Positions 1-6,630 of a stretch of 11,471 nucleotides of DNA are shown here, piece after piece. The position numbers and the translations under genes are program-made. Under the pieces are notes generated by a model, which was not told the DNA's origin, made no database searches, and saw nothing but the letters and a program-made list of their open reading frames with translations. How positions within the stretch are numbered: position 1 is the stretch's first letter; every line of letters begins with the position of its first letter. Origin of the DNA: CAYPUG01 sp964413905 (lineage in GTDB: Bacteria; Chloroflexota; Anaerolineae; JAADDB01); the NCBI GenBank assembly GCA_964413905.1, contig CAYPUG010000087.1:1-11471 (forward strand). The letters are read 5' to 3'.

Positions 1-1
1 C

Positions 2-2584
2 CGACTGACCGCCCTTCTCATGGGCTTCGCCCCTTGGATGGTCTACTACGCGCAAGAGGCACGCATGTACACCATGCTCGTGGCCCTGAGCATGGTATTC
101 GCGTACGTCGTCTTGGACGTCGCGACATCCCGCCGCTCCCCCGGATCTCATACCTTGCGCTTAAGCGGCCTCATCCTCCTCATCCTGTACACCCATTACT
201 TTGGTTTGTTTCTGGTGCTTACCTTCGCGCTCTGGCACGTATTCGTCCTCTTCACCACCGAACGCTCGCCCAAGCCATCAAAAATGACCATCCTCAGTTC
301 ATGGTTCACAACCTGGGGGCTCACCGGAATCCTTGTCGGCATCGGATACGCGCCTTGGATACCCCATCTCATACGGCGCCTGCGCGCGGATGCCTCCTAC
401 TGGCATGGCACCCTCAAACTCCATGAAGCATTGCGCCATGGGGTGATCCACATGACCTTGGGCGCTCCTGAAACCTACCTTGAACCTCAGGCCCTCACGT
501 GGTGGCCCTTCTTCCTAGCCATAACCGGATGGGCTATTGGATGCCATGTCCTCTCGTTGACGCACATCGGCCCCAAATGGACGCCGGACACCGAACACGC
601 CACATCGACATCCCACGAAGACGCATCGGTCGCGCCGCCGGCCCTGCCCTTCTTGGGGATGTGGCTCCTGCTCCCCGCTCTCCTTATCCTGGCCCTTGCG
701 TATCGCACACCCAAGTTTAATCCCCGTTACCTGATGATCGTTTATCCCGCATGGATTCTCCTTCTCACCACGTCAATAGCCCCACGTCCTGCACACAACA
801 CATCCCGGCGTCCCCCCTGCACATCACGCCTGATGATAGCACTACCCCTCCTCGTTCTCCCCCTCTTCATCCGAGCCGACATCCACTGGTTCACAGACCC
901 GGCGTTCACCAAGCCCGACTTCCGGGGCGCATTGCACTACATCGTAGCACACCGACACCCTGAGGAGCCCCTTATTTTGGTTTCCGGCCATATGAGCCCG
1001 GTGGTAGATTACTACGCAGCGGGTATTCCCTACCTGCGCCTACCGGACATCGACGTACTGGACGTCAACCAGGTCTTGGATTTCCGTGTGGCCAAGACCA
1101 TGAACCGATTCCTGGCCGGGAAACCCGGGGTGTGGTTGTTGCTGTGGCAGGATGAAGTGGTGGATCCTATGGGGGTAGTTCCCTTCCTCTTAAGCCGTGT
1201 AGGCACCGAAGATACCGGTGTACCCAACGCATTCTGGCACGTGCGCGTACGCCATTATCAACTCCCTCCAACAGTTCACATCCCGGAAGAGCCGCCAATT
1301 ACACACCCCCTCTACGCGAACTGGGCCGATCGAGTGGAGTTCCTCGGGTGGACAGAGGGCGAGACCGACGACGTTTACCTCTTCTTCCGCGCCCGTTCCC
1401 CCTTGCAGGAAGATTACCGCCTTCATTTGGAAATATGGGATACTCAAGGCTACCTCTGGGGTCAAGGAGATACGCGACCGGGGCCCTACCTGTACCCCAC
1501 CTTCCGTTGGAAACCCCACCAAATCGTCATGGGACACCACCACCTTCCGGCCCATCGTGGAACCCCGGCAAACGATTACACCCTCCGCGTCCGCCTGTAC
1601 TCCAACCACCGGCCGAGCGGTTTGGACATCCTCGATGAAGCGGGCAATCCCCAAGGTCGGGACGTAGTCCTCCCCCGCGTTCCACTGTCCATCACCCGCC
1701 CCTACACCGATACACAACAGCCGCTGCACTGGCCTCCGCTCCCCCCACACCTTCGGGGGAAACCCAAGGACGAGATCAGCAACCATTTACCGCGTCCTTC
1801 CCCCTTTGACATCTTAACGGCACGCATTATCCCTCGAGAACCGTACGAACCCGGCCAACGGGTGGATATCCAAATCGCCTGGCTTGCGACCCATGCTCCC
1901 GGCCCTGACGACGTGGTGCTCCCCTCGCTCCGATACGTGGGCTCACCGGCCATACAGTTGGGAAAATTTCCCCTTGCCCGTTACACAACGCCCTCATGGC
2001 CAGAACAAGGCATCTTCTTCACCCAGTGGAAAATCCGTATCCCCCGGAACGTGCCACCTGTCCCTGTATCCATCTCCTTCACGTACGTAGACAAGCGCAC
2101 AGGGCGAATACATCCCTTGTCCATGAGTTTCCTATGGCACATCAAGCAAAGCCAACGCACCTTTGAGGTGCCGACTCCCGCTTACCCGGTTGACGCGGTA
2201 TTTGGAGATGCAATTCGACTGGTGGGTGTGGACATGAACCCGGACACGTGGCAGGGAGGCCTCACCGTACCCATCACTCTCACCTGGCAAGCCCTCACCG
2301 AGGTGGATCGCTCCTACACCGCGTTTGTGCATCTCCTGGGCCCGGACGGCCGTATCATCGCCCAAGAGGACCACATCCCCGGACGGGGAGCCCACCCCAC
2401 CGATGAGTGGTTGGCACGCGAAATCGTCCAAGACCGCTACGAGCTGACCCTACCCCCGGACCTTCCCTCGCGGCTGACACTGGAAATTGGACTTTACGAC
2501 GCGCTGGCACCGGGCATGCCCCGCCTTCCCGTCACCCAAGGCTCTACTGCGGGGTCCACGGTTGTCCGCCTATCCGTGCGCTGA
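2..2584 (+). CDS. GT39/PMT-family membrane glycosyltransferase with beta-rich C-terminal extension (5' partial)
   Basis: The reading frame is open from base 2, so the true start and the catalytic N-terminus lie before the window; 860 residues are visible. Numbering from the first Met (base 20), the residues around YYAQEARMYT (9-18) match the conserved loop of GT39/ArnT-like enzymes, which transfer sugars from polyprenyl-phosphate carriers on the outer face of the membrane. Hydrophobic segments lie near 13-33, 48-78, 93-113, 161-182, 208-228, 236-252 and 269-284, with an FNPRYLM motif at 233-239. A soluble domain (about 287-415) follows, then three beta-rich stretches at about 428-557, 596-707 and 724-854. 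The last carries VDAVFGDAIRLVG and the pattern TAFVHLLGPDGRI, a module I associate with Chloroflexota glycosyltransferases. The acceptor and sugar are unknown. The family call is firm; the extension is unusual in length. Confidence 0.85.
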   Translation, partial: RLTALLMGFAPWMVYYAQEARMYTMLVALSMVFAYVVLDVATSRRSPGSHTLRLSGLILLILYTHYFGLFLVLTFALWHVFVLFTTERSPKPSKMTILSSWFTTWGLTGILVGIGYAPWIPHLIRRLRADASYWHGTLKLHEALRHGVIHMTLGAPETYLEPQALTWWPFFLAITGWAIGCHVLSLTHIGPKWTPDTEHATSTSHEDASVAPPALPFLGMWLLLPALLILALAYRTPKFNPRYLMIVYPAWILLLTTSIAPRPAHNTSRRPPCTSRLMIALPLLVLPLFIRADIHWFTDPAFTKPDFRGALHYIVAHRHPEEPLILVSGHMSPVVDYYAAGIPYLRLPDIDVLDVNQVLDFRVAKTMNRFLAGKPGVWLLLWQDEVVDPMGVVPFLLSRVGTEDTGVPNAFWHVRVRHYQLPPTVHIPEEPPITHPLYANWADRVEFLGWTEGETDDVYLFFRARSPLQEDYRLHLEIWDTQGYLWGQGDTRPGPYLYPTFRWKPHQIVMGHHHLPAHRGTPANDYTLRVRLYSNHRPSGLDILDEAGNPQGRDVVLPRVPLSITRPYTDTQQPLHWPPLPPHLRGKPKDEISNHLPRPSPFDILTARIIPREPYEPGQRVDIQIAWLATHAPGPDDVVLPSLRYVGSPAIQLGKFPLARYTTPSWPEQGIFFTQWKIRIPRNVPPVPVSISFTYVDKRTGRIHPLSMSFLWHIKQSQRTFEVPTPAYPVDAVFGDAIRLVGVDMNPDTWQGGLTVPITLTWQALTEVDRSYTAFVHLLGPDGRIIAQEDHIPGRGAHPTDEWLAREIVQDRYELTLPPDLPSRLTLEIGLYDALAPGMPRLPVTQGSTAGSTVVRLSVR

Positions 2585-2620
2585 GAGAGGCCAAACGCTA
2601 AAACGTACCTCGGTGATCGG

Positions 2621-2639
2621 GCTTTCCGTCCTCGGAAGC
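2621..2639 (+). other. Small hairpin after the glycosyltransferase gene
   Basis: TTCCG-TCCT-CGGAA forms a perfect 5-bp stem, extendable to GC/GC across a one-base bulge, 37 bases past the stop codon at 2582-2584. No run of T follows, so it is not a convincing intrinsic terminator. It may only help to end transcription or protect the RNA end. Nothing else is evident between this gene and the polX promoter. Confidence 0.25.
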
Positions 2640-2674
2640 GCGTCCTCAGAATCGGTGAAAACCCCTTCTTGCGC

Positions 2675-2703
2675 TTGCCCTTCCCAAGATTTTGCACTAA
2701 GAT
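2675..2703 (+). promoter_or_regulatory. Putative sigma-70-type promoter of polX
   Basis: TTGCCC at 2675-2680 (4 of 6 to TTGACA) and TAAGAT at 2698-2703 (4 of 6 to TATAAT) are separated by exactly 17 bases. A start near 2710 would give a leader of about 45 bases before the polX ATG at 2756. The site sits in the gap between two genes, which supports it, but the match is moderate. Confidence 0.45.
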
Positions 2704-2755
2704 GTAACTGCATCAACTCACACTCTTCCGAGCCGTAGCGAAAGCGAGGCCGACG

Positions 2756-4483
2756 ATGCCCACGCGTGACGCGAACGAAACCATCGCCGACATGTTTGAC
2801 ACGATCGCGGATGTGTTAGAACTCCAGGGGGATATCCCCTACCGCATCCGCGCGTACCGTAACGCGGCCCGTACCATTCGCGATCTGCCACGTCCGATCG
2901 CAGAAGTGGCTGCAGAGGGGAAACTGGAGGAATTGCCCGGCATCGGCAAGGATTTGGCTGCGAAAATCGTTGAATACCTGACCACGGGCCGCATGACAAA
3001 ATATGAAGAAGTCATCTCCCAGGTCCCTCCCGGCCTCATTGAGCTCCTGCACATTCCCGGACTAGGCCCCAAGCGGGTCCGGTTATTGCACGAACAGCTG
3101 GGCATCAACGACTTAGAAGACCTCCGGCAGGCCCTGAACTCCGGACGGATTGAGACACTCCCCGGTATGGGGAAAAAGACGGTGGAGAACATCCGGCGTG
3201 GCCTCTCCATGTATGAAGCAAGTAAGGAGCGGATGCCCCTAGGCCGGGCCTTACCCATTGCAGAGGAGATTGCCCGACAGATTGACGAACTGCCCGGTAC
3301 GGCCCGCGTGATCATCGCGGGTTCCGCACGCCGCATGAAGGAAACCGTAGGCGACATCGATATCCTCACGATTGCGGACAACGGTGAAGCGACCATCCAG
3401 GCCTTTGTCCATTTCCCGCAAGTAAAAGAAATCCTCGCCGCAGGGGATACAAAGGGCAGCGTTGTTCTTCACAACGGTCTGCAAGTCGACCTCCGCGTAG
3501 TGCCCCCCGAAAGTTATGGCGCTGCCCTGCACTACTTCACCGGCTCCAAAGCCCATAACATCAAAATTCGCACCATCGCCCGGGAGCAAGGACTGAAGAT
3601 CAACGAGTACGGTATTTTTCGAGGAGAGGAACGCATCGCGGGCGAGGAAGAGGATGATGTATTTGACGTTCTGGGCATGCAGTGGATCCCGCCGGAAATG
3701 CGGGAGGACCGAGGTGAGATCGAGGCCGCAATGGAAGGGCGATTGCCTACACCGGTCTCTTTACAAGACATCCGGGGGGACCCCCACATGCACAGCAAGT
3801 GGAGCGACGGTGCGAACACCATTCGTGAGATGGCATTGACTGCGCGCGCGTTGGGCTATGAGTACATCGCCATCACCGACCACTCGCCTCGGGTCCGGGT
3901 GGCGGGAGGGCTCACTCCTGAACGCTTGCGCGAACGTCAGAAGGAAATCGACGCGGTCAACGAGGAATTAGGGGACATTCGGGTGCTCGCCGGCGCGGAA
4001 GTGGACATCCTGCCCGATGGTTCCTTGGATTACCCGGATGAAGTGCTCGCGTCCTTGGACTTGGTCATTGTGTCCGTGCACTCCGGGTTTCGCATGAGCC
4101 GGGAGGAAATGACGCAACGCATCCTGAAAGCGCTGGAAAATCCCTACGTCCACATCCTAGCCCACCCCACCGGCCGACTGATCGGCCAAAGAGATCCGTA
4201 CCCTGTGGACATCGAGGCCGTGCTCAAACGCGCGGCGGAACTGGGGGTCGCGGTCGAGATCAACGGTTATTACCTACGCCTGGACTTGAACGATGTCAAC
4301 GCGCATCTGGCGAAATCCATGGGATGCCTGATCAGCCTGGGAACGGACGCGCATCAGGCCGAACACCTGCGCATGATGCGATACGCGGTGGGGGTCGCGC
4401 GCCGGGCCTGGCTGGAACCCAAAGACGTCATCAACACCCGTCCCCTCACGGCATTCCTGGACTGGTTACACCACCGACGTTAA
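2756..4483 (+). CDS. polX: DNA polymerase X family protein with PHP nuclease domain
   Basis: This 575-residue protein has the usual length and layout of bacterial PolX, a cytoplasmic gap-filling repair polymerase whose PHP domain supplies 3'-5' exonuclease and, in studied relatives, AP-endonuclease or 3'-phosphatase activity. Helix-hairpin-helix motifs lie at 59-71 (ELPGIGK), 99-111 (HIPGLGPKR) and 135-146 (LPGMGKK). The polymerase active site shows GS at 189-190, GDIDIL at 199-204 (D200, D202) and D245 in LQVDLRV; YFTGSKAHN at 260-268 is the family nucleotide-binding segment. The PHP domain keeps all expected metal ligands: H344/H346 (HMHSKWSDG), D375/H376 (ITDHS), E415, H442, H470 and D531/H533 (GTDAH). 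The ATG at 2756 is chosen because GAGG at 2746-2749 lies 6 bases before it and the protein then begins like other PolX. It is probably transcribed alone or with the gene downstream. Confidence 0.96.
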   Translation: MPTRDANETIADMFDTIADVLELQGDIPYRIRAYRNAARTIRDLPRPIAEVAAEGKLEELPGIGKDLAAKIVEYLTTGRMTKYEEVISQVPPGLIELLHIPGLGPKRVRLLHEQLGINDLEDLRQALNSGRIETLPGMGKKTVENIRRGLSMYEASKERMPLGRALPIAEEIARQIDELPGTARVIIAGSARRMKETVGDIDILTIADNGEATIQAFVHFPQVKEILAAGDTKGSVVLHNGLQVDLRVVPPESYGAALHYFTGSKAHNIKIRTIAREQGLKINEYGIFRGEERIAGEEEDDVFDVLGMQWIPPEMREDRGEIEAAMEGRLPTPVSLQDIRGDPHMHSKWSDGANTIREMALTARALGYEYIAITDHSPRVRVAGGLTPERLRERQKEIDAVNEELGDIRVLAGAEVDILPDGSLDYPDEVLASLDLVIVSVHSGFRMSREEMTQRILKALENPYVHILAHPTGRLIGQRDPYPVDIEAVLKRAAELGVAVEINGYYLRLDLNDVNAHLAKSMGCLISLGTDAHQAEHLRMMRYAVGVARRAWLEPKDVINTRPLTAFLDWLHHRR

Positions 4484-4520
4484 GGAGTAGAAATTCATGG
4501 GGTTTTCGCCTTTCTCTTTT
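4482..4520 (+). terminator. Possible weak terminator after polX
   Basis: AAGG at 4482-4485 can pair with CCTT at 4509-4512, extended by one G-C pair across a mismatch, and is followed by TCTCTTTT reaching a run of five T at 4517-4521. The stem is short and the loop long, so this is a weak candidate. If real it would separate polX from the anti-sigma gene. Confidence 0.22.
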
Positions 4521-4523
4521 TAA
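4497..4523 (+). other. Eight-codon mini-ORF with strong ribosome binding site
   Basis: AAGGAG at 4482-4487, overlapping the polX stop codon, stands 9 bases before an ATG that opens an eight-codon frame (MGFSPFSF) ending in TAA at 4521-4523. The Shine-Dalgarno match is better than that of most genes in the window, but the peptide is tiny and has no recognisable role. It could be a translated leader for the anti-sigma gene, a remnant of a lost gene, or chance. Confidence 0.2.
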
Positions 4524-4528
4524 GCCAA
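4514..4528 (+). repeat. 15-bp intergenic direct repeat, copy 1
   Basis: CTCTTTTTAAGCCAA occurs here and again, in the same orientation, at 10663-10677. Both copies lie between genes. On the - strand each reads TTGGCTTAAAAAGAG, so it could be part of a promoter, the T-tract of a terminator or a protein site. Its role is unknown. Confidence 0.4.
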
Positions 4529-4662
4529 GATGCATTCACAGAGTTCTGTCGGTCAATCAGATATGTGCCTTAGATTTTCCGAGATGTGAGCAAACCGAAC
4601 ACGGCAGGGTCACGTATAAGATGGGCGAAGCACATGAACCTCAAGCAGACATCGGGGGCACA

Positions 4663-5469
4663 ATGGATCGGGAGCACGACTTCACGGTGGAAAACCTCCC
4701 CGCGTACGTTCTGGGCGCACTGGAACCCGAGGACGCGCGACGAGTAGAACGACACTTGGAGGTGTGCCATCGGTGCCGGGAAGAATTCCGCTCGTTAAGT
4801 GAAACAGCATCGACCCTCGCGTATTCCGTGCCTATGTACGATCCGCCCTCGCGTCTGCGTGCGGCTTTGCAACTGAGCATTGCCACCCCCCATGTCCCGA
4901 CACCATCTGCACCCCGGATCCACTCCACACTGAGCCTTCCCTCCCGCCATGTTCCTGTCTTCCTCACCGCGATGTTGGTGGTGGCGTTAGGATTGCTGGG
5001 GTGGAATGTGCACCTTCACACCCGGTTAAATGACATGCAAACGGAGATGGAAAGTGCCCACGCGTTGGGTGAAATCCTCATCGAATACGTCGAACACCCG
5101 GAAGCGTACGACATGGTGGTGCTCACCAGTGAACACGCCACCCATTCGGCCAAGGCCATGGTCGTCCACGACCGCACAAGCCAACGGGTTATTATCTTGG
5201 TCGAAGGCCTCCCGAGAGGGACCGATCACATTCCCTACGCAGTGTGGCTATTCGATGAACAAGGACGCGGGGTGAAAGTGGGACACGTGTATTGTGATGC
5301 CCAAGGCCGCGGGGTCGCCGTCATCCGTCCCCCCAGTATTTTGGAACGGATCTTTGAAGTAGGCCTCGTGCCGGAAACCGAGAACACATCGGGACCTTTG
5401 CCTGTGCTCAAAGGTCGCATTCCCAAACGTCAAGGGCTCCCCTTGCGTTTGGCCGGTTCCGCCCTATAA
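4663..5469 (+). CDS. Zinc-finger anti-sigma factor, RskA-like, single-pass membrane
   Basis: From the ATG at 4663 this gives 268 residues. The N-terminal domain (about 5-60) has the anti-sigma pattern LPAYVLGALEPED followed by HLEVCHRC, a HxxxCxxC zinc motif (H31, C35, C38), which in this family binds an ECF sigma factor in the cytoplasm. A Pro/Ser-rich linker leads to one membrane segment at about 99-118. The outer domain (about 125-268) resembles the RskA/anti-sigma-K fold, with LPRGTDHIPYAVWLFDEQG at 183-201. The start at 4663 follows GGGGG at 4653-4657, 5 bases away, like the site before the phosphoesterase gene. An ATG at 4621 would add 14 residues and is possible. Frame extension further back into polX is not coding. 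No sigma factor gene lies next to it, which is unusual. It converges with the phosphoesterase gene, stops 9 bp apart, with no clear terminator between. Confidence 0.85.
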   Translation: MDREHDFTVENLPAYVLGALEPEDARRVERHLEVCHRCREEFRSLSETASTLAYSVPMYDPPSRLRAALQLSIATPHVPTPSAPRIHSTLSLPSRHVPVFLTAMLVVALGLLGWNVHLHTRLNDMQTEMESAHALGEILIEYVEHPEAYDMVVLTSEHATHSAKAMVVHDRTSQRVIILVEGLPRGTDHIPYAVWLFDEQGRGVKVGHVYCDAQGRGVAVIRPPSILERIFEVGLVPETENTSGPLPVLKGRIPKRQGLPLRLAGSAL

Positions 5470-5478
5470 GCGTCCCAC

Positions 5479-6402
5479 CTACATCAACATCCGAATAGGT
5501 ACCGGAGTCCCCACCGGAACACGGCGCGGGACGTGCGTCTTTTCCCGCATCCACTTAACGATTTGGATCGCTCCTTTTGCTATTTCCAGACCGGTGATAA
5601 ACCCCGGAAACACGCAACTTCCCGTATTGAAGTAGGGAAAATGGAGCGTGGGGGCATACATGGGACGATGTGTATGGCCGCATATAAGCGCTTGTTTTCG
5701 CTCCTGAGCCCACATCATCAATCGAGCTTCCACCGGGCTGATCAGTTCCCGGATGCGTTCGGACCACCGATCCCACTGGATGAGCGGCTCTTTGACTTCG
5801 TAATCAATGATGCCCAACGCTCGCAGATAACGTGCAATGTATCGCACAACCCACCGACTCACGGGCTTCAACCGGTCACTCACTATGTCGGCCTGATGAC
5901 CGTGCACGACGAAAATGCTCACACCCGTGTCCTGGTGGTGTAAGAGGACGCTTTCCTTTTTAGCCCAAGGCACGTCACGGCTTGAGCCGGGGGCGTCATG
6001 GTTGCCAAAGAGCAAGTGGAGCCGTTGTTCTCGATAGAATTGTCGGAGGCGTTGGAACACACGAGGGTAGGCCTGCTCAATCGCTCGAAAACTTTTGTTC
6101 TGCCACAGTTCGTCGCCGTCCCCGACCTCCACATACGTGTACGCCCGTTCGTAGTAATAATCCAGAGCGCGGACAAAGATCTCCTCATTGCGGGCAAACG
6201 CGTCAGACCGACCGTTCGTTCCCCGATGGCAATCGCTGAAGAGAACAATGCGGGATTCATCGGAAAAGGGAATCGGCTCGGCCCGACGCAATGCGTGATC
6301 CAGACGTTGAAAGGTGAGGGAACGGGCAACACGAGAGAGAAACGCGGTAAGACGACCTTTAGGTCCAAACAGGTCAACATATTCACGTGATTCTGTACTC
6401 AT
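5479..6402 (-). CDS. Calcineurin-like metallophosphoesterase
   Basis: This 307-residue protein carries the complete two-metal phosphoesterase signature in order: SDCHRG at 56-61 (D57, H59), GDGDE at 94-98, GNHD at 133-136, VHGHQAD at 166-172 and GHTHRP at 242-247. The pattern suits the LpxH/UDP-2,3-diacylglucosamine pyrophosphatase-like subgroup, but subgroup members also act on other phosphoesters, so the substrate is not assigned. No signal peptide or membrane segment is evident; a cytoplasmic enzyme is likely. About 48 basic-rich residues precede the first motif and a basic tail follows the last. The ATG at 6402 is preceded on the coding strand by GGGGGA, 4 bases away, which fixes the start. 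It lies 228 bp after the antiporter gene on the same strand and has its own likely promoter. Confidence 0.85.
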   Translation of the reverse strand: MSTESREYVDLFGPKGRLTAFLSRVARSLTFQRLDHALRRAEPIPFSDESRIVLFSDCHRGTNGRSDAFARNEEIFVRALDYYYERAYTYVEVGDGDELWQNKSFRAIEQAYPRVFQRLRQFYREQRLHLLFGNHDAPGSSRDVPWAKKESVLLHHQDTGVSIFVVHGHQADIVSDRLKPVSRWVVRYIARYLRALGIIDYEVKEPLIQWDRWSERIRELISPVEARLMMWAQERKQALICGHTHRPMYAPTLHFPYFNTGSCVFPGFITGLEIAKGAIQIVKWMREKTHVPRRVPVGTPVPIRMLM

Positions 6403-6479
6403 TCATCCCCCATAGCACTGCAGCGACATCTGAAAAAGCGTGCCGGCAAGCCTTCACACGCCCCAGCACGAGAGTGCCT

Positions 6480-6508
6480 ATATTAGCACACTTGCGGTTG
6501 GTTTACAA
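6480..6508 (-). promoter_or_regulatory. Putative promoter of the metallophosphoesterase gene
   Basis: Read on the - strand, TTGTAA (6508-6503) and TAATAT (6485-6480) are 17 bases apart; each matches its sigma-70 consensus at 4 of 6 positions. Transcription would start near 6473, leaving a leader of about 70 bases before the ATG at 6402. Its place in the gap after the antiporter gene supports independent expression of the phosphoesterase. Confidence 0.45.
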
Positions 6509-6530
6509 ATACCCGCGTCCTGCCATCTAA

Positions 6531-6587
6531 AATGTTACCGATCGATCACATTTTCCATTGAGTGGATCAGTCCCTCCCGGTAACATT
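6531..6587. repeat. Perfect 10-bp inverted repeat between antiporter and phosphoesterase genes
   Basis: AATGTTACCG at 6531-6540 is matched exactly by its reverse complement CGGTAACATT at 6578-6587. Inside, GATCAC (6544-6549) and GTGGATC (6562-6568) can pair with one bulge, so the whole can fold into a branched or long hairpin. On the - strand the 3' arm runs into TTTT, so it could terminate the antiporter transcript. A related near-palindrome, CGGTCACCG, lies at 6605-6613. Terminator, operator or small mobile remnant are all open. Confidence 0.5.
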
Positions 6588-6630
6588 ATCTTTTGATTTG
6601 ACACGGTCACCGCGAAAGGGTGATTCACCT

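Noticed and set aside
1190..1786. 198-codon frame on the - strand inside the glycosyltransferase gene
   Set aside because: The opposite strand encodes recognisable protein throughout; no ribosome site or family features are seen.
2839..3396. 185-codon frame on the - strand inside polX
   Set aside because: It is a shadow of the conserved PolX frame in GC-rich DNA.
4324..4662. Long upstream extension of the anti-sigma frame into polX
   Set aside because: The frame is merely open on the same strand; it overlaps well-conserved PolX sequence, and the anti-sigma domain starts naturally at 4663 (or 4621).
5470..5478. Bidirectional terminator between the convergent genes
   Set aside because: The gap is 9 bp and no stem with flanking T-runs could be found in or around it.
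6598..6603. Perfect TTGACA -35 element on the + strand
   Set aside because: No plausible -10 element follows at 16-18 bases and it would fire antisense into the antiporter gene.
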